Origin: Streptomyces sp. Ru62
Lineage (GTDB): Bacteria > Actinomycetota > Actinomycetes > Streptomycetales > Streptomycetaceae
Assembly (NCBI RefSeq): GCF_002920615.1
Contig: NZ_PQSU01000011.1
Coordinates: forward strand, 124,001-188,000
Direction of reading: 5' to 3'
DNA length: 64,000 nt
How positions within the stretch are numbered: the first letter of the stretch is position 1; each line of letters begins with the position of its first letter. Of the stretch, positions 18,303 to 26,563 are shown in pieces. The translations under genes were made by a program, and so were the position numbers. The notes below the pieces were generated by a model. The model did no database searches, had not been told where the DNA came from, and saw nothing but the letters and a program-made list of their open reading frames with translations.

Positions 18303-20316
18303 GATCACCCTCGAAGAATTCGGGGCCTACCGCGGAAAGCAGTCACTCGACCTCACCCCAAAGAAGAACAAGCCGATCATTCTGATCGGCGGGTTGAACG
18401 GGTGCGGCAAGACGACCCTGCTCGACGCCATCCAGCTGGCGCTCTACGGCAACCGCGCCCGGTGTAGCGGACGCGGCGCCAAGGCCTACGAGACCTACCT
18501 GCGCGAGAGCATCAATCGCAAAGCTGACCCACAGCGCGGTTCCGCCATCACGCTTGAGTTCACCATCCTGACCGACGGTCAGGAGCATTATTACCGCGTG
18601 GTGCGCAGCTGGCATATCAGTGGCAAAACTCTCAAGGAATTCCTCAACGTCTACGTCGACGAAACTTACGGAGAGCGCGCCAAGTCGCAACGCACTGGTG
18701 ATCCGGACTGCAAGTTCAACCGACTGCTGAGCGAAGGTTGGGCCGACCACGTCGAGTCCCTGCTCCCGTTGGAGATTGCATCCCTTGCCTTCTTCGACGG
18801 TGAGAAGATCGAATCTCTCGCTGACCCCGAGCGTGCAGCCTCCGTCATCGAATCCGCGGTGCACTCGCTGCTCGGTGTGAGCACCGTCCATCAGCTGCGC
18901 AACGACCTTTTGGCCCTCCAGCGGCGCCAGAAGCTGTCCGACGAAGAGCAGCACCTCCTGGACAAAATTCGCGCGCAGGAAGCCGAACGTGACGCCGTCC
19001 TGTCCGAGTACGAAGTGGCCCATCAGGAGTTGGGCCAGTGGCGCACCGAGCTGGGCAAAGCACAACGGACACTGGACAGTCTGGAGGCAGCCTTCGAGAA
19101 GGAAGGCGGTCACCTGTTCACCCGGCGCGTGGAGTTGGAGAACGACAAGAAGCAGATCGTTGCCCGCCTGGCGGAAGTGCGGGCCGAGCTGACGCAGATG
19201 GCTTCGGGGCCTCTTCCGCTGCTCCTGGTTACCCCACTCCTGGACAACCTGCGTGAGCAGGCGGCAATTGAGCAGGAGGCACGGCAGTCGGCGCAGGTGC
19301 TGCAAGTACTGGAGCAGCGTGACCAATGGCTGCTGGATCTGGTGCCCGACACTGTGCGCGCGGATGTCCTCAAGCAGCTGGAGACCGACCGGGCTCAGCG
19401 ATCCGAAAAGACCGACCTTGCCGTTGACCTTCGGCTCCCGCACGACGCCCTGGCCCAGCTCACTGTCCTGGACGAGCTCCTGGAACGGGACACAGCCCGC
19501 TCCGCACAGCTACTCACATCAGCTGCGGAGCTGACCGAACAACTTGATCAACTTGATCGGCAGCTGGCCGGGGTTCCCGCCCATGACAAGGTCGAGGCTC
19601 TGCAGCGCTCTCGCGACGAGCAGATCGTGGAGGTCGCCCGTGTCCAGGCTGCCCTGGACCGTGCAGTGGCCAGGCTGGAGGAGCTCAAACGGCGTCGCGA
19701 ATACGTCACCACGCTACTTGAACGCGCGCACAACGAGTTCGTGCGCACGAAGGTCAAGGCTGAAGAAGTCGAGCGGATCATTACCTATTCAGAAAAAGCC
19801 CGTAAGACTCTGGAACGCTTCGCCTTGGCCCTTCTGCAGCGCCATATCGGCAAACTCGAGACGGCCGTGCTGAAGAGCTTCCAAGAGCTCATGCGTAAGC
19901 AGGGCTTGGTGCACGGCCTGCGTATCGACACGGATAAGTTCACCCTTACCCTGGTCGATGGTGACGGTGAGCGAATCGATCCGAGCCGCCTCAGCGCGGG
20001 CGAACGCCAGCTCCTGGCGGTGTCACTGCTGTGGGGCTTGATGCGGGTGGCCGGCAACCGGCTGCCCAGCGTCATCGACACACCCTTGGGCCGGCTCGAC
20101 AGCCGACACCGCGAACACCTCGTGGACCGCTACTTCCCCAACGTCAGCAACCAGGTCCTTCTTCTGTCCACCGACGAGGAGATCGACGAGTACCTGCTGG
20201 GCCGCCTGAAGAAGTCCGTTGCCCACACCTACACGCTCGTCCACGACGATACGGAGTTCACCACCAGCGTTGTCGAGGGCTACTGGTGGAACGCAGGAGT
20301 GCAGCATGTCGGTTGA
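18289..20316 (+). CDS. dndD: DNA phosphorothioation ATPase DndD (SMC-like)
   Basis: 675 aa. Walker A GLNGCGKTTLLDA at about residue 38, a long Glu/Gln/Arg-rich coiled-coil from about 215 to 540, ABC signature LSAGERQLLAVSLLWGL at about 570, and Walker B SVIDTPLGRLDSR after it. DndD hydrolyses ATP and is thought to nick or remodel DNA for sulfur insertion within the DndCDE complex. No zinc-hook Cys in the coiled-coil, unlike the second SMC-like protein at 28915. Product is of usual DndD length. Confidence 0.94.
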   Translation: MLLRKITLEEFGAYRGKQSLDLTPKKNKPIILIGGLNGCGKTTLLDAIQLALYGNRARCSGRGAKAYETYLRESINRKADPQRGSAITLEFTILTDGQEHYYRVVRSWHISGKTLKEFLNVYVDETYGERAKSQRTGDPDCKFNRLLSEGWADHVESLLPLEIASLAFFDGEKIESLADPERAASVIESAVHSLLGVSTVHQLRNDLLALQRRQKLSDEEQHLLDKIRAQEAERDAVLSEYEVAHQELGQWRTELGKAQRTLDSLEAAFEKEGGHLFTRRVELENDKKQIVARLAEVRAELTQMASGPLPLLLVTPLLDNLREQAAIEQEARQSAQVLQVLEQRDQWLLDLVPDTVRADVLKQLETDRAQRSEKTDLAVDLRLPHDALAQLTVLDELLERDTARSAQLLTSAAELTEQLDQLDRQLAGVPAHDKVEALQRSRDEQIVEVARVQAALDRAVARLEELKRRREYVTTLLERAHNEFVRTKVKAEEVERIITYSEKARKTLERFALALLQRHIGKLETAVLKSFQELMRKQGLVHGLRIDTDKFTLTLVDGDGERIDPSRLSAGERQLLAVSLLWGLMRVAGNRLPSVIDTPLGRLDSRHREHLVDRYFPNVSNQVLLLSTDEEIDEYLLGRLKKSVAHTYTLVHDDTEFTTSVVEGYWWNAGVQHVG

Positions 20317-20686
20317 CAACGTCCGCCTGTCGCAGCCGGCCAAGGACCGGTTGGTCTATCTCAAGCGCACGACCGGCATCACCCAGTGGAATGTGCTGTG
20401 CCGCTGGGCGCTGCTGCTGTCGCTGAAGGACTCCTCCACCCCCCTGGTGAAGGACATTGTCACCGACTCCAACGTTGAGATGAGTTGGAAGACCTTCGCC
20501 GGCCAGTACGGCGACCTCTACCTGGCCCTGCTCAAACAGCGCTGCGTCGCCATAGGCGAGGAACCCACCGACGACAACATTCAGCGCCTACTGACCATCC
20601 ACCTGCACCGCGGCATCGGTTACCTTGGCGCCGACAAACAAATGGCCACGATCGAAGGACTAGTTGGCGCCGTCGTATCAGCCTGA
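20306..20686 (+). CDS. dndE: DNA phosphorothioation protein DndE
   Basis: 126 aa from ATG 20306, overlapping dndD by 11 bp. Small helical protein beginning MSVDNVRLSQPAKDRLVYLK, with WNVLCRWALLLSL and the C-terminal HLHRGIGYLG typical of DndE. It binds nicked DNA in studied homologues and completes the DndCDE modification machinery. Last gene of the operon; a strong terminator follows 16 bp after the stop. Confidence 0.93.
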   Translation: MSVDNVRLSQPAKDRLVYLKRTTGITQWNVLCRWALLLSLKDSSTPLVKDIVTDSNVEMSWKTFAGQYGDLYLALLKQRCVAIGEEPTDDNIQRLLTIHLHRGIGYLGADKQMATIEGLVGAVVSA

Positions 20687-20702
20687 CGTTCCTCTGTTCG
20701 TT

Positions 20703-20726
20703 CCCCCAGGAAGACCGTCCTGGGGG
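20703..20726. terminator. dndBCDE terminator
   Basis: Perfect inverted repeat CCCCCAGGA (20703-20711), 6-nt loop, TCCTGGGGG (20718-20726), just after dndE. It separates the modification operon from the downstream block. Confidence 0.8.
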
Positions 20727-21558
20727 ATCGGTGTATCTGGGCTGCGCTGTCGGCAGAGCGCTGCCGATGTAGAGCCATCCGTCCTATCGCTGTCAGTCCG
20801 TCCCGACCGGTCTCGCCCGGGATGCCAGACGGTGGGCTGGCGCTCAACCCTCGCGCCCGCAAGTCGCGGCGACTCCTCCGGTTATGCCGCTTTCCTCCTC
20901 GCGGCCCGCGGATCACGCCATTGTCCCGGTGTGCCGCACCTTCTACTGCAACTGGCGCGGGGCGACCTTCGTGTGGTCATATTGTGAAAGGTGTAATAGT
21001 CAAGCAGCTCTGGGGGGTGGGTGAGGTGTTGCGGTCCCAGCTGGGTGGGGCAGGAGTTCGAGTCGCATGGGATGCGACAGGGAGTCTGGCGAAGGTCGGG
21101 CCGGGCGGTCGTCACCCCCGAATGTGCGGTGGTCGATGGCTGCTTTTCCTGCGGGTGGCGAGTCTTGACTGAGACGGAGGGTCGCTGGCGCCGCCCGTGC
21201 AGGGGTTGGCTGCTGTCCGGGTTCCCTGGGGAGTCTCGGGCTGGATCGCAGGCCGGTATCCAAGGGCAACCTTCCGGGAGCCTCGTGTGTCAGTGTGATC
21301 GTCTACGCTAATTTTTCACAATCGAGTGAAGGTGCAACCTGCGGGGGCGCTGACGCGTCTGGGGGAGAAGGTCGAGCATCAGTGCATCATCTATACGCCA
21401 AGGTCCCTAGTGGCGCTCAGTCGCGATGCGGCATCCGTGTGCAGATGAGTCGGGCCAGCTTGCCCGCGACCCGATCGCATCGCGCGAGCGGTCTTGCTCC
21501 ATGGGGCACGGTCGGGCTGAATAGTTCCCTGCACATGGGCGAATGAGGGACATTGGCC
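20727..21558. other. Intergenic region between dndE and the second operon
   Basis: About 830 bases with no convincing gene on either strand. Two A/T-rich islands stand out in a GC-rich background. They carry a 9-bp inverted match: ATTGTGAAA at 20981-20989 and TTTCACAAT at 21314-21322. The 5' signals of the downstream operon must lie here, but no clear -35/-10 pair was found. GAGGGA at 21545-21550 is the likely ribosome site of the next gene. Confidence 0.5.
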
Positions 21559-22275
21559 TTGAATACTCTCTCGCATAGCCGCTACTCCATGCTGGACGTA
21601 GACGAAGCGCCCGAAGCTCCCGGTCTGTATGCCTGGTATGTGAGTTTTCGGGCGAGTCCGCATGACTGGAAGATGCAACCAAGCCCCCAGGGCGATCAAG
21701 CCATTGACGGCTTCCTGCGGTTGCTTAGAAGGTATGCGGGCTACTACGAGCCGCTGCCCATTTCCTTGCGTGGACGCGGTTCCTACGGCGCCGCATGGGA
21801 GGGCGACCTCGAACTGGATACGCCGCTGCGTCAACCCGATGAGGAAGCCGATAGTTCCCCCGCGGAAGAGGACAAGCGACTAGCGATCCTCATGGACTCG
21901 CTGGACAGTCAGGAGCGGCGACGGGTGATGGCCACCATCTTGGAGATGGCCGCCCCGGTGTTCTCCTCACCGCTGTACATCGGCGTGGCGGAGAACCTGC
22001 GTGAGCGTCTGCGCACCCATCGCCGTGACTTCACCAAGGCGTACGACTGGCTGCGTGAGCACCCTGAGGACGCCGCGGAGGTTCGCGCGAAGGGAAAGAC
22101 GTTCGGCGCGCGAGCAGCTGCTCGCAACATGACCATGCGTCAGCTTGAAGCCTGGGTGATTGATCTGGGCGATCAAGAAGACGACGCTCTGACGCTCAAG
22201 CATCTGCGCCACACTGCACAGTCAGCAGAGTGGCTGCTGCACCGGCTGTACGCGCCGATTCTCGGAAGGCAATAG
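21559..22275 (+). CDS. GIY-YIG nuclease-like protein with internal insertion
   Basis: 238 aa from TTG 21559, chosen because GAGGGA is eight bases upstream; TTG 21553 or ATG 21589 are alternatives. Three GIY-YIG elements occur in order: PGLYAWYV (first strand, about residue 21), then an acidic insertion of about 110 residues, SPLYIGVAENLRERLRTH (YIG strand plus conserved Arg helix, about 138), and AEWLLHRLYAPILG (catalytic Glu and Pro, about 222). The insertion between the two strands is unusual. Inferred DNA endonuclease. It heads the block 8 bp before the DGQHR gene. Confidence 0.6.
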   Translation: MNTLSHSRYSMLDVDEAPEAPGLYAWYVSFRASPHDWKMQPSPQGDQAIDGFLRLLRRYAGYYEPLPISLRGRGSYGAAWEGDLELDTPLRQPDEEADSSPAEEDKRLAILMDSLDSQERRRVMATILEMAAPVFSSPLYIGVAENLRERLRTHRRDFTKAYDWLREHPEDAAEVRAKGKTFGARAAARNMTMRQLEAWVIDLGDQEDDALTLKHLRHTAQSAEWLLHRLYAPILGRQ

Positions 22276-22282
22276 GGAAACG

Positions 22283-24511
22283 ATGTTCGGCTCTGGAACC
22301 AAGCTTACGTTCCGCGACTACGTGCAGGGGACGTGGGGCACGTTCACCACGCCGGCGGGCCGGGTGGACTACATCATGACCAAGGCACGGCTCGGCGAGG
22401 AGACCGACGATCCCGAGCGTCAGCTCACCAAGAGCCTGGCTCCCGTCCGTGAGGTCATGGAAGCCGGCGACCTGGACTTCAACCAGCTGCTGCAGCGTGA
22501 CCTGGACGATCACCGCGTGGCGGTCAAGTTGATCCCCTACCTGCTGGATCTCAAGCCGACCGGTCCTGCCTTCCTGCCGCCCATCGTCGCTGTGCTGCTG
22601 CCCTTCCGTAGCAAGCGCCCCTCATACTTCGAACCGCTGGGCCAACCCAGCGTGGTCACCGATGACGGCGCCCAATGGCAGCAGGAGCAGGCCGGCACCG
22701 CGTTCCAGGTCCAGCGCCTGGTCGGAGCCAACGATCGTCTGCACCCGGCCAGCGTGGGCAAGTTGTGGTGGAACAAGACCGAGGCGCAGCTAGTTGTCCT
22801 CGATGGCCAGCACCGCGCCATGGCTCTCTTGGCTATCGAACGTACGATGACCAAGAGCTGGCAGAACTCCGGCGGTGCCCGTTTTCGCTCCTTCTACGAA
22901 AACCAGGTCCTCCAGGCGCTCGATGACTTCGGTGATGTCGACCTCAGCCGCATCGAAGTGCCGGTGACCGTGTGCTGGTTCCCCGACCAGACCGGCGAGG
23001 ATGCCCGGCCCCATGAGGCTGCGCGCAAGCTGTTCGTGGACGTCAACAAGGAAGCGCGTCCGCCGTCGGAATCCCGGATCATCCTGCTGTCGGACGCCGA
23101 GTTGAGCAATGTGCTCACTCGCCGCGTGCTCAGCGAGCTGCGCAACGACAAGAGCGACTCGCTGCTGCCCATCTATGCGGTGGAGTACGACAACCCCGAG
23201 GTCAACTCCACCAGGCCGGCCCGGTGGTCGGTGCTGACCAACATCCACTTGCTGAAGTTCGCCGTCGACCGCTGCGTCTTCGGCCCTCCCAAGTACCTGC
23301 GGAACGTCGCCCAGAAGATCGGCGGCCGGCTCAGCCAGGCGGAGCTGGACGCTTTTATGCAGGAACAGCTGGGCCTCGACCACCTCCTGCGAGACCAGCT
23401 TGAGGAAGGCGGCGTCACCTACCAGCGCGACAAGATCGGCAACACGGCGTTCCCCTTGGGCTGGATGGACGCCATCAGCGACCAGTTCGCCGCCACTTGG
23501 GGCCGGGCGATCCTCACTCTCCTGTCGCGTACTGCTCCCTACGCAGCCCATGCCACGGCGCTGACGCAGCTGAAGGAGGACTGGCACATAGACGACACCG
23601 GCCTGACGCTTGCCCACGACGCCCTGTTCAGCGGGGTGGGTGTGTTCTGGACGCTGCGCGACAGCTACGAGCACTACCTGGACGAGAAGACCGCGGGCAG
23701 GAAGACGACCAAGTCGGATGTGATTCGGGCCTGGGAGGCGCTTAAGGGACGGGAGGAGATTTTCGAAACCTACCGGGCCCAGGCATATCTGGACTCTGGT
23801 CGCAACGCCGCGCTCAAGCAGTCGAAGGCTGCCTACGCCGTGTTCAACACCCACGCCTGCCAGCTAGGCATGATGATGACCCTGGGCTCGCTGTGGGAGC
23901 TGCGCAAGGCTCAGCCCGGCGGCGCCGACATCAAGGACCTGCCGCAGTTCGCGGAGGCGCTGGTGAAGGCGTGGAACGCCTACTTCGCTCTGGAGGCGGG
24001 CAAAGCCAAGGACCGCAGGCTCGCCTTCAACAAGAACGAGATCGCCCACCCCTTGAACCAGATCGCCAACATGGATACCCCTCAGGCGGTCTACTTCCGT
24101 TACTTCTGGTTGCAGATACTGGACACCCCTCAGGCGTGGACGCACGTCTCCGACTGGTTCACCGACCGGACCGGATTCGAAGACAAGCTCGGCACTGCGC
24201 GGGGCCTGTACCTGAGCCTGTGCCAGGACCAGCAGCTGAAGGCACTCAAGACCAGCCGGCCCGGCGTTGCCGAGACGAAGCTGCGGGGGGAGGCGGAAAA
24301 GGCCGCTCGCGCTGCGCTCGGCCGCGCCCTGAAGGAGTGGTTCTACGGCTCTGACGAGCCGTACCAGAAGTGGCTGGCGCAGATCGACCAGCAGGGCGTG
24401 CTCGCGCAGGAGACGCAGGATGCGCTCGCGGAAAGCGAAGACGGTGCAGCCGGCGCCGAGGAAATCGAAGACGGGCCGGTGACCAGTGTGAACGATCTCC
24501 TGAGCGAATGA
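22283..24511 (+). CDS. Large DGQHR-domain protein (DndB-related)
   Basis: 742 aa, ATG start. The signature VVLDGQHRAMALLAIE is at about residue 171 and is followed by PVTVCWFP and KLFVDVNKEARPPSES, the same order as in DndB-type proteins. The C-terminal approximately 400 residues are helical with no family I recognise. The size is nearly twice that of DndB. DGQHR proteins often belong to modification or defence loci; a role as sensor or regulator of modified DNA is inference. Confidence 0.75.
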   Translation: MFGSGTKLTFRDYVQGTWGTFTTPAGRVDYIMTKARLGEETDDPERQLTKSLAPVREVMEAGDLDFNQLLQRDLDDHRVAVKLIPYLLDLKPTGPAFLPPIVAVLLPFRSKRPSYFEPLGQPSVVTDDGAQWQQEQAGTAFQVQRLVGANDRLHPASVGKLWWNKTEAQLVVLDGQHRAMALLAIERTMTKSWQNSGGARFRSFYENQVLQALDDFGDVDLSRIEVPVTVCWFPDQTGEDARPHEAARKLFVDVNKEARPPSESRIILLSDAELSNVLTRRVLSELRNDKSDSLLPIYAVEYDNPEVNSTRPARWSVLTNIHLLKFAVDRCVFGPPKYLRNVAQKIGGRLSQAELDAFMQEQLGLDHLLRDQLEEGGVTYQRDKIGNTAFPLGWMDAISDQFAATWGRAILTLLSRTAPYAAHATALTQLKEDWHIDDTGLTLAHDALFSGVGVFWTLRDSYEHYLDEKTAGRKTTKSDVIRAWEALKGREEIFETYRAQAYLDSGRNAALKQSKAAYAVFNTHACQLGMMMTLGSLWELRKAQPGGADIKDLPQFAEALVKAWNAYFALEAGKAKDRRLAFNKNEIAHPLNQIANMDTPQAVYFRYFWLQILDTPQAWTHVSDWFTDRTGFEDKLGTARGLYLSLCQDQQLKALKTSRPGVAETKLRGEAEKAARAALGRALKEWFYGSDEPYQKWLAQIDQQGVLAQETQDALAESEDGAAGAEEIEDGPVTSVNDLLSE

Positions 24512-24595
24512 GCCGTGCCCGGCGGCTAGGAACCCAAGGGAAGTCCTTGCCGCCGGCGCCGCAGCGGGTTCACCGGCAAGAACAGGGTAGGAAAG

Positions 24596-26563
24596 ATGTC
24601 AGCTTCGCTCTCGTTGATCAAGCCAACGTGGCACATCGTGCTGCCGTGGCTGGATCAACTAGGGCCTGAGCAGTTGCTCGCACTCCAGCGGATGGGAGGG
24701 CCGGCGCAATGGTGGCTGAACGAGACACCGGAAGAGACAAGCGCACGCCGCCCATACATGGACGACGTCTTCGACCTGCTCGCCTCCTTCCTGGGCTGGG
24801 GCGCAGCCGAGCTGGATACACGACCTTTGCACCTGCTGCTTCCGTCGTTGCCTCAGCAGATGCCGGCGGCAGAGCTGGAACTGGAACCAACCGCACTGGG
24901 CGTCTTGCAGGCCGCAGGCGGCAGGACACTGGCCGACATCGCCCTTCTGACGCCGTCGAACATTGCCTGCCTGGCCAAGGTTCGTACCGACACAAAGCGC
25001 GACATCCTCGCGGCTCTCGTGCGTGCCGCCGCCCTGTTGCCGCAGCAGGAGCCGTCCCCGGGCGAGGCCCCATACGAGCCCGTGTCGCCCGCGCACACCG
25101 AGCCGGACAGCCCCGACTATGCGGTCCAGGGATGGTTCATCTCTCTAGATGCGCGCCAGCAGGACCTGATCACGCAGCACCTGTGCGCACCGACCCCTGT
25201 CCCGGTCGACGAACTGGCTGTGCGTTACCGCACCATGCGGTCGTGGATGACACGGCTGATGGAGGAGCTACCCCAGCAGCTACAGAAGGCGACGCTGACG
25301 TCTCCTAACCTCGACTGCGCCTTGCAGTTGTTTGAGTCGGCAACCCAGACTCCCGTCACCCGAACGGACCTGGTGGACCACTATCCCTGGCTGGCCGAAC
25401 GGCTGCCGGGCAGCGAGGTCCTGGTGCTTGAGCTCCTACTTGCCCTGCACTGGTCGGGAAGCAGTGACGGGGACTGGCTATTTAGCGGTTCGCTCGCGCA
25501 CGCCCGCAAGCTGACCCGCAGCGCGCTCGACCTGACCCCGGGGGAGGCAGTGTCGCTGCCCACGGCCGCGCGGCTACTGAAGGACACCGGGCGTCCCCTC
25601 AAAGCCACCGAGCAGTGGCTTCAATACTGTGGGCTCCGCATCGTTGGGGGCCAGCAGGTTGAACTCGCACCCGAACCGGAGCCCCGCGCCGCTGCAGCGA
25701 CAGATGGCGACTACGAACTGGCGCCGCCGCGTCCCGCCGCTCTCCTCGATGACGCGGATGCAGGTGCAGCAGCTCCCTCTTCTGTTGTCTCCTCCATGCG
25801 CGCAGACTCTGAGCCGGGATTGGTACCGGAGCGGACGCTGCGGTTGGAGGAGGTCTTGGAACAACTTCGCGTGTTCGCCTGCGCGCAGCGCCCGGGCGAG
25901 CAGTTGTCCGACCTGCTGAGGGACAGCGAGGAACTGCCCGAGCCGCTGCGGACGCTGGTGGCACGCACCCTCGCCGCGGTCGCCACCCCCAGCGGCTGGC
26001 AGCTGCCCGAGGACGCCCCCGTGCTCGGTGTGTCCGAGGATCTTGCCAATCTGCCCGGTGACGAGCCCGCCTCGCCCGGCGCTGCGCAGCGCGCACCGCT
26101 GGCCGACCGTGCTGTGGTCGTGCTTGAGGAACTTGGCCACCCCCTGGACTGGCCACTGCTGGTGGACCGCATGGGCCCGGGGGTGAACGCCCGCTCGCTG
26201 AAAGCCCAGCTGTTCAAGGACGACCGGTTCGTGCGCAGCGACGTGAACTCGTGGGCACTTGCGCAGTGGGGGCTGCGCCCCTACACCAGCATCAAGGAGC
26301 TGATCGCGCAGGAGGTGGACCGGGCCGGCGGGTCGATCCCCACCGACGAGCTGGTCGCCATCTTGACCCGGGAGTTCACCATCGCCGCCGCCAGCGTCCG
26401 CGTGTCCGCCTCGTCGCCTCCCTTCACCGCACGCGACGGCTTGGTCCGTCGACTCAGCGATGTTCGCCGCGAACACGGTAGCGAGCAGTCTCTGGCCAGC
26501 GGCGGCGTTCCCGACGACGACGGCCCGTCCTCCGACGACCTGATCAATCTCATGGGGTTGTGA
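24596..26563 (+). CDS. HTH-domain protein, paralogue of the 31573-34200 product
   Basis: 655 aa, ATG with GGTAGGAAAG upstream. The N-terminal motif KPTWHIVLPWLDQL then WWLNETP recurs in the larger protein at 31573. Residues about 100-150 (LGVLQAAGGRTLADIALLTP and after) look like an RNA-polymerase alpha-CTD-type HhH. Residues about 500-650 contain the winged-helix-like pair LADRAVVVLEELGHPLDW and SIKELIAQEVDRAGGSIPTD, also repeated in the paralogue. The middle is Ala/Pro-rich. No catalytic motif seen. Probably a DNA-binding component of the effector complex (inference). Stop overlaps the next start. Confidence 0.65.
   Translation: MSASLSLIKPTWHIVLPWLDQLGPEQLLALQRMGGPAQWWLNETPEETSARRPYMDDVFDLLASFLGWGAAELDTRPLHLLLPSLPQQMPAAELELEPTALGVLQAAGGRTLADIALLTPSNIACLAKVRTDTKRDILAALVRAAALLPQQEPSPGEAPYEPVSPAHTEPDSPDYAVQGWFISLDARQQDLITQHLCAPTPVPVDELAVRYRTMRSWMTRLMEELPQQLQKATLTSPNLDCALQLFESATQTPVTRTDLVDHYPWLAERLPGSEVLVLELLLALHWSGSSDGDWLFSGSLAHARKLTRSALDLTPGEAVSLPTAARLLKDTGRPLKATEQWLQYCGLRIVGGQQVELAPEPEPRAAAATDGDYELAPPRPAALLDDADAGAAAPSSVVSSMRADSEPGLVPERTLRLEEVLEQLRVFACAQRPGEQLSDLLRDSEELPEPLRTLVARTLAAVATPSGWQLPEDAPVLGVSEDLANLPGDEPASPGAAQRAPLADRAVVVLEELGHPLDWPLLVDRMGPGVNARSLKAQLFKDDRFVRSDVNSWALAQWGLRPYTSIKELIAQEVDRAGGSIPTDELVAILTREFTIAAASVRVSASSPPFTARDGLVRRLSDVRREHGSEQSLASGGVPDDDGPSSDDLINLMGL

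Noticed and set aside
21021..21311. 96-codon frame in the gap before the GIY-YIG-like gene
   Set aside because: Cys/Arg/Trp-rich composition and wrong codon positions for Streptomyces; no ribosome site.
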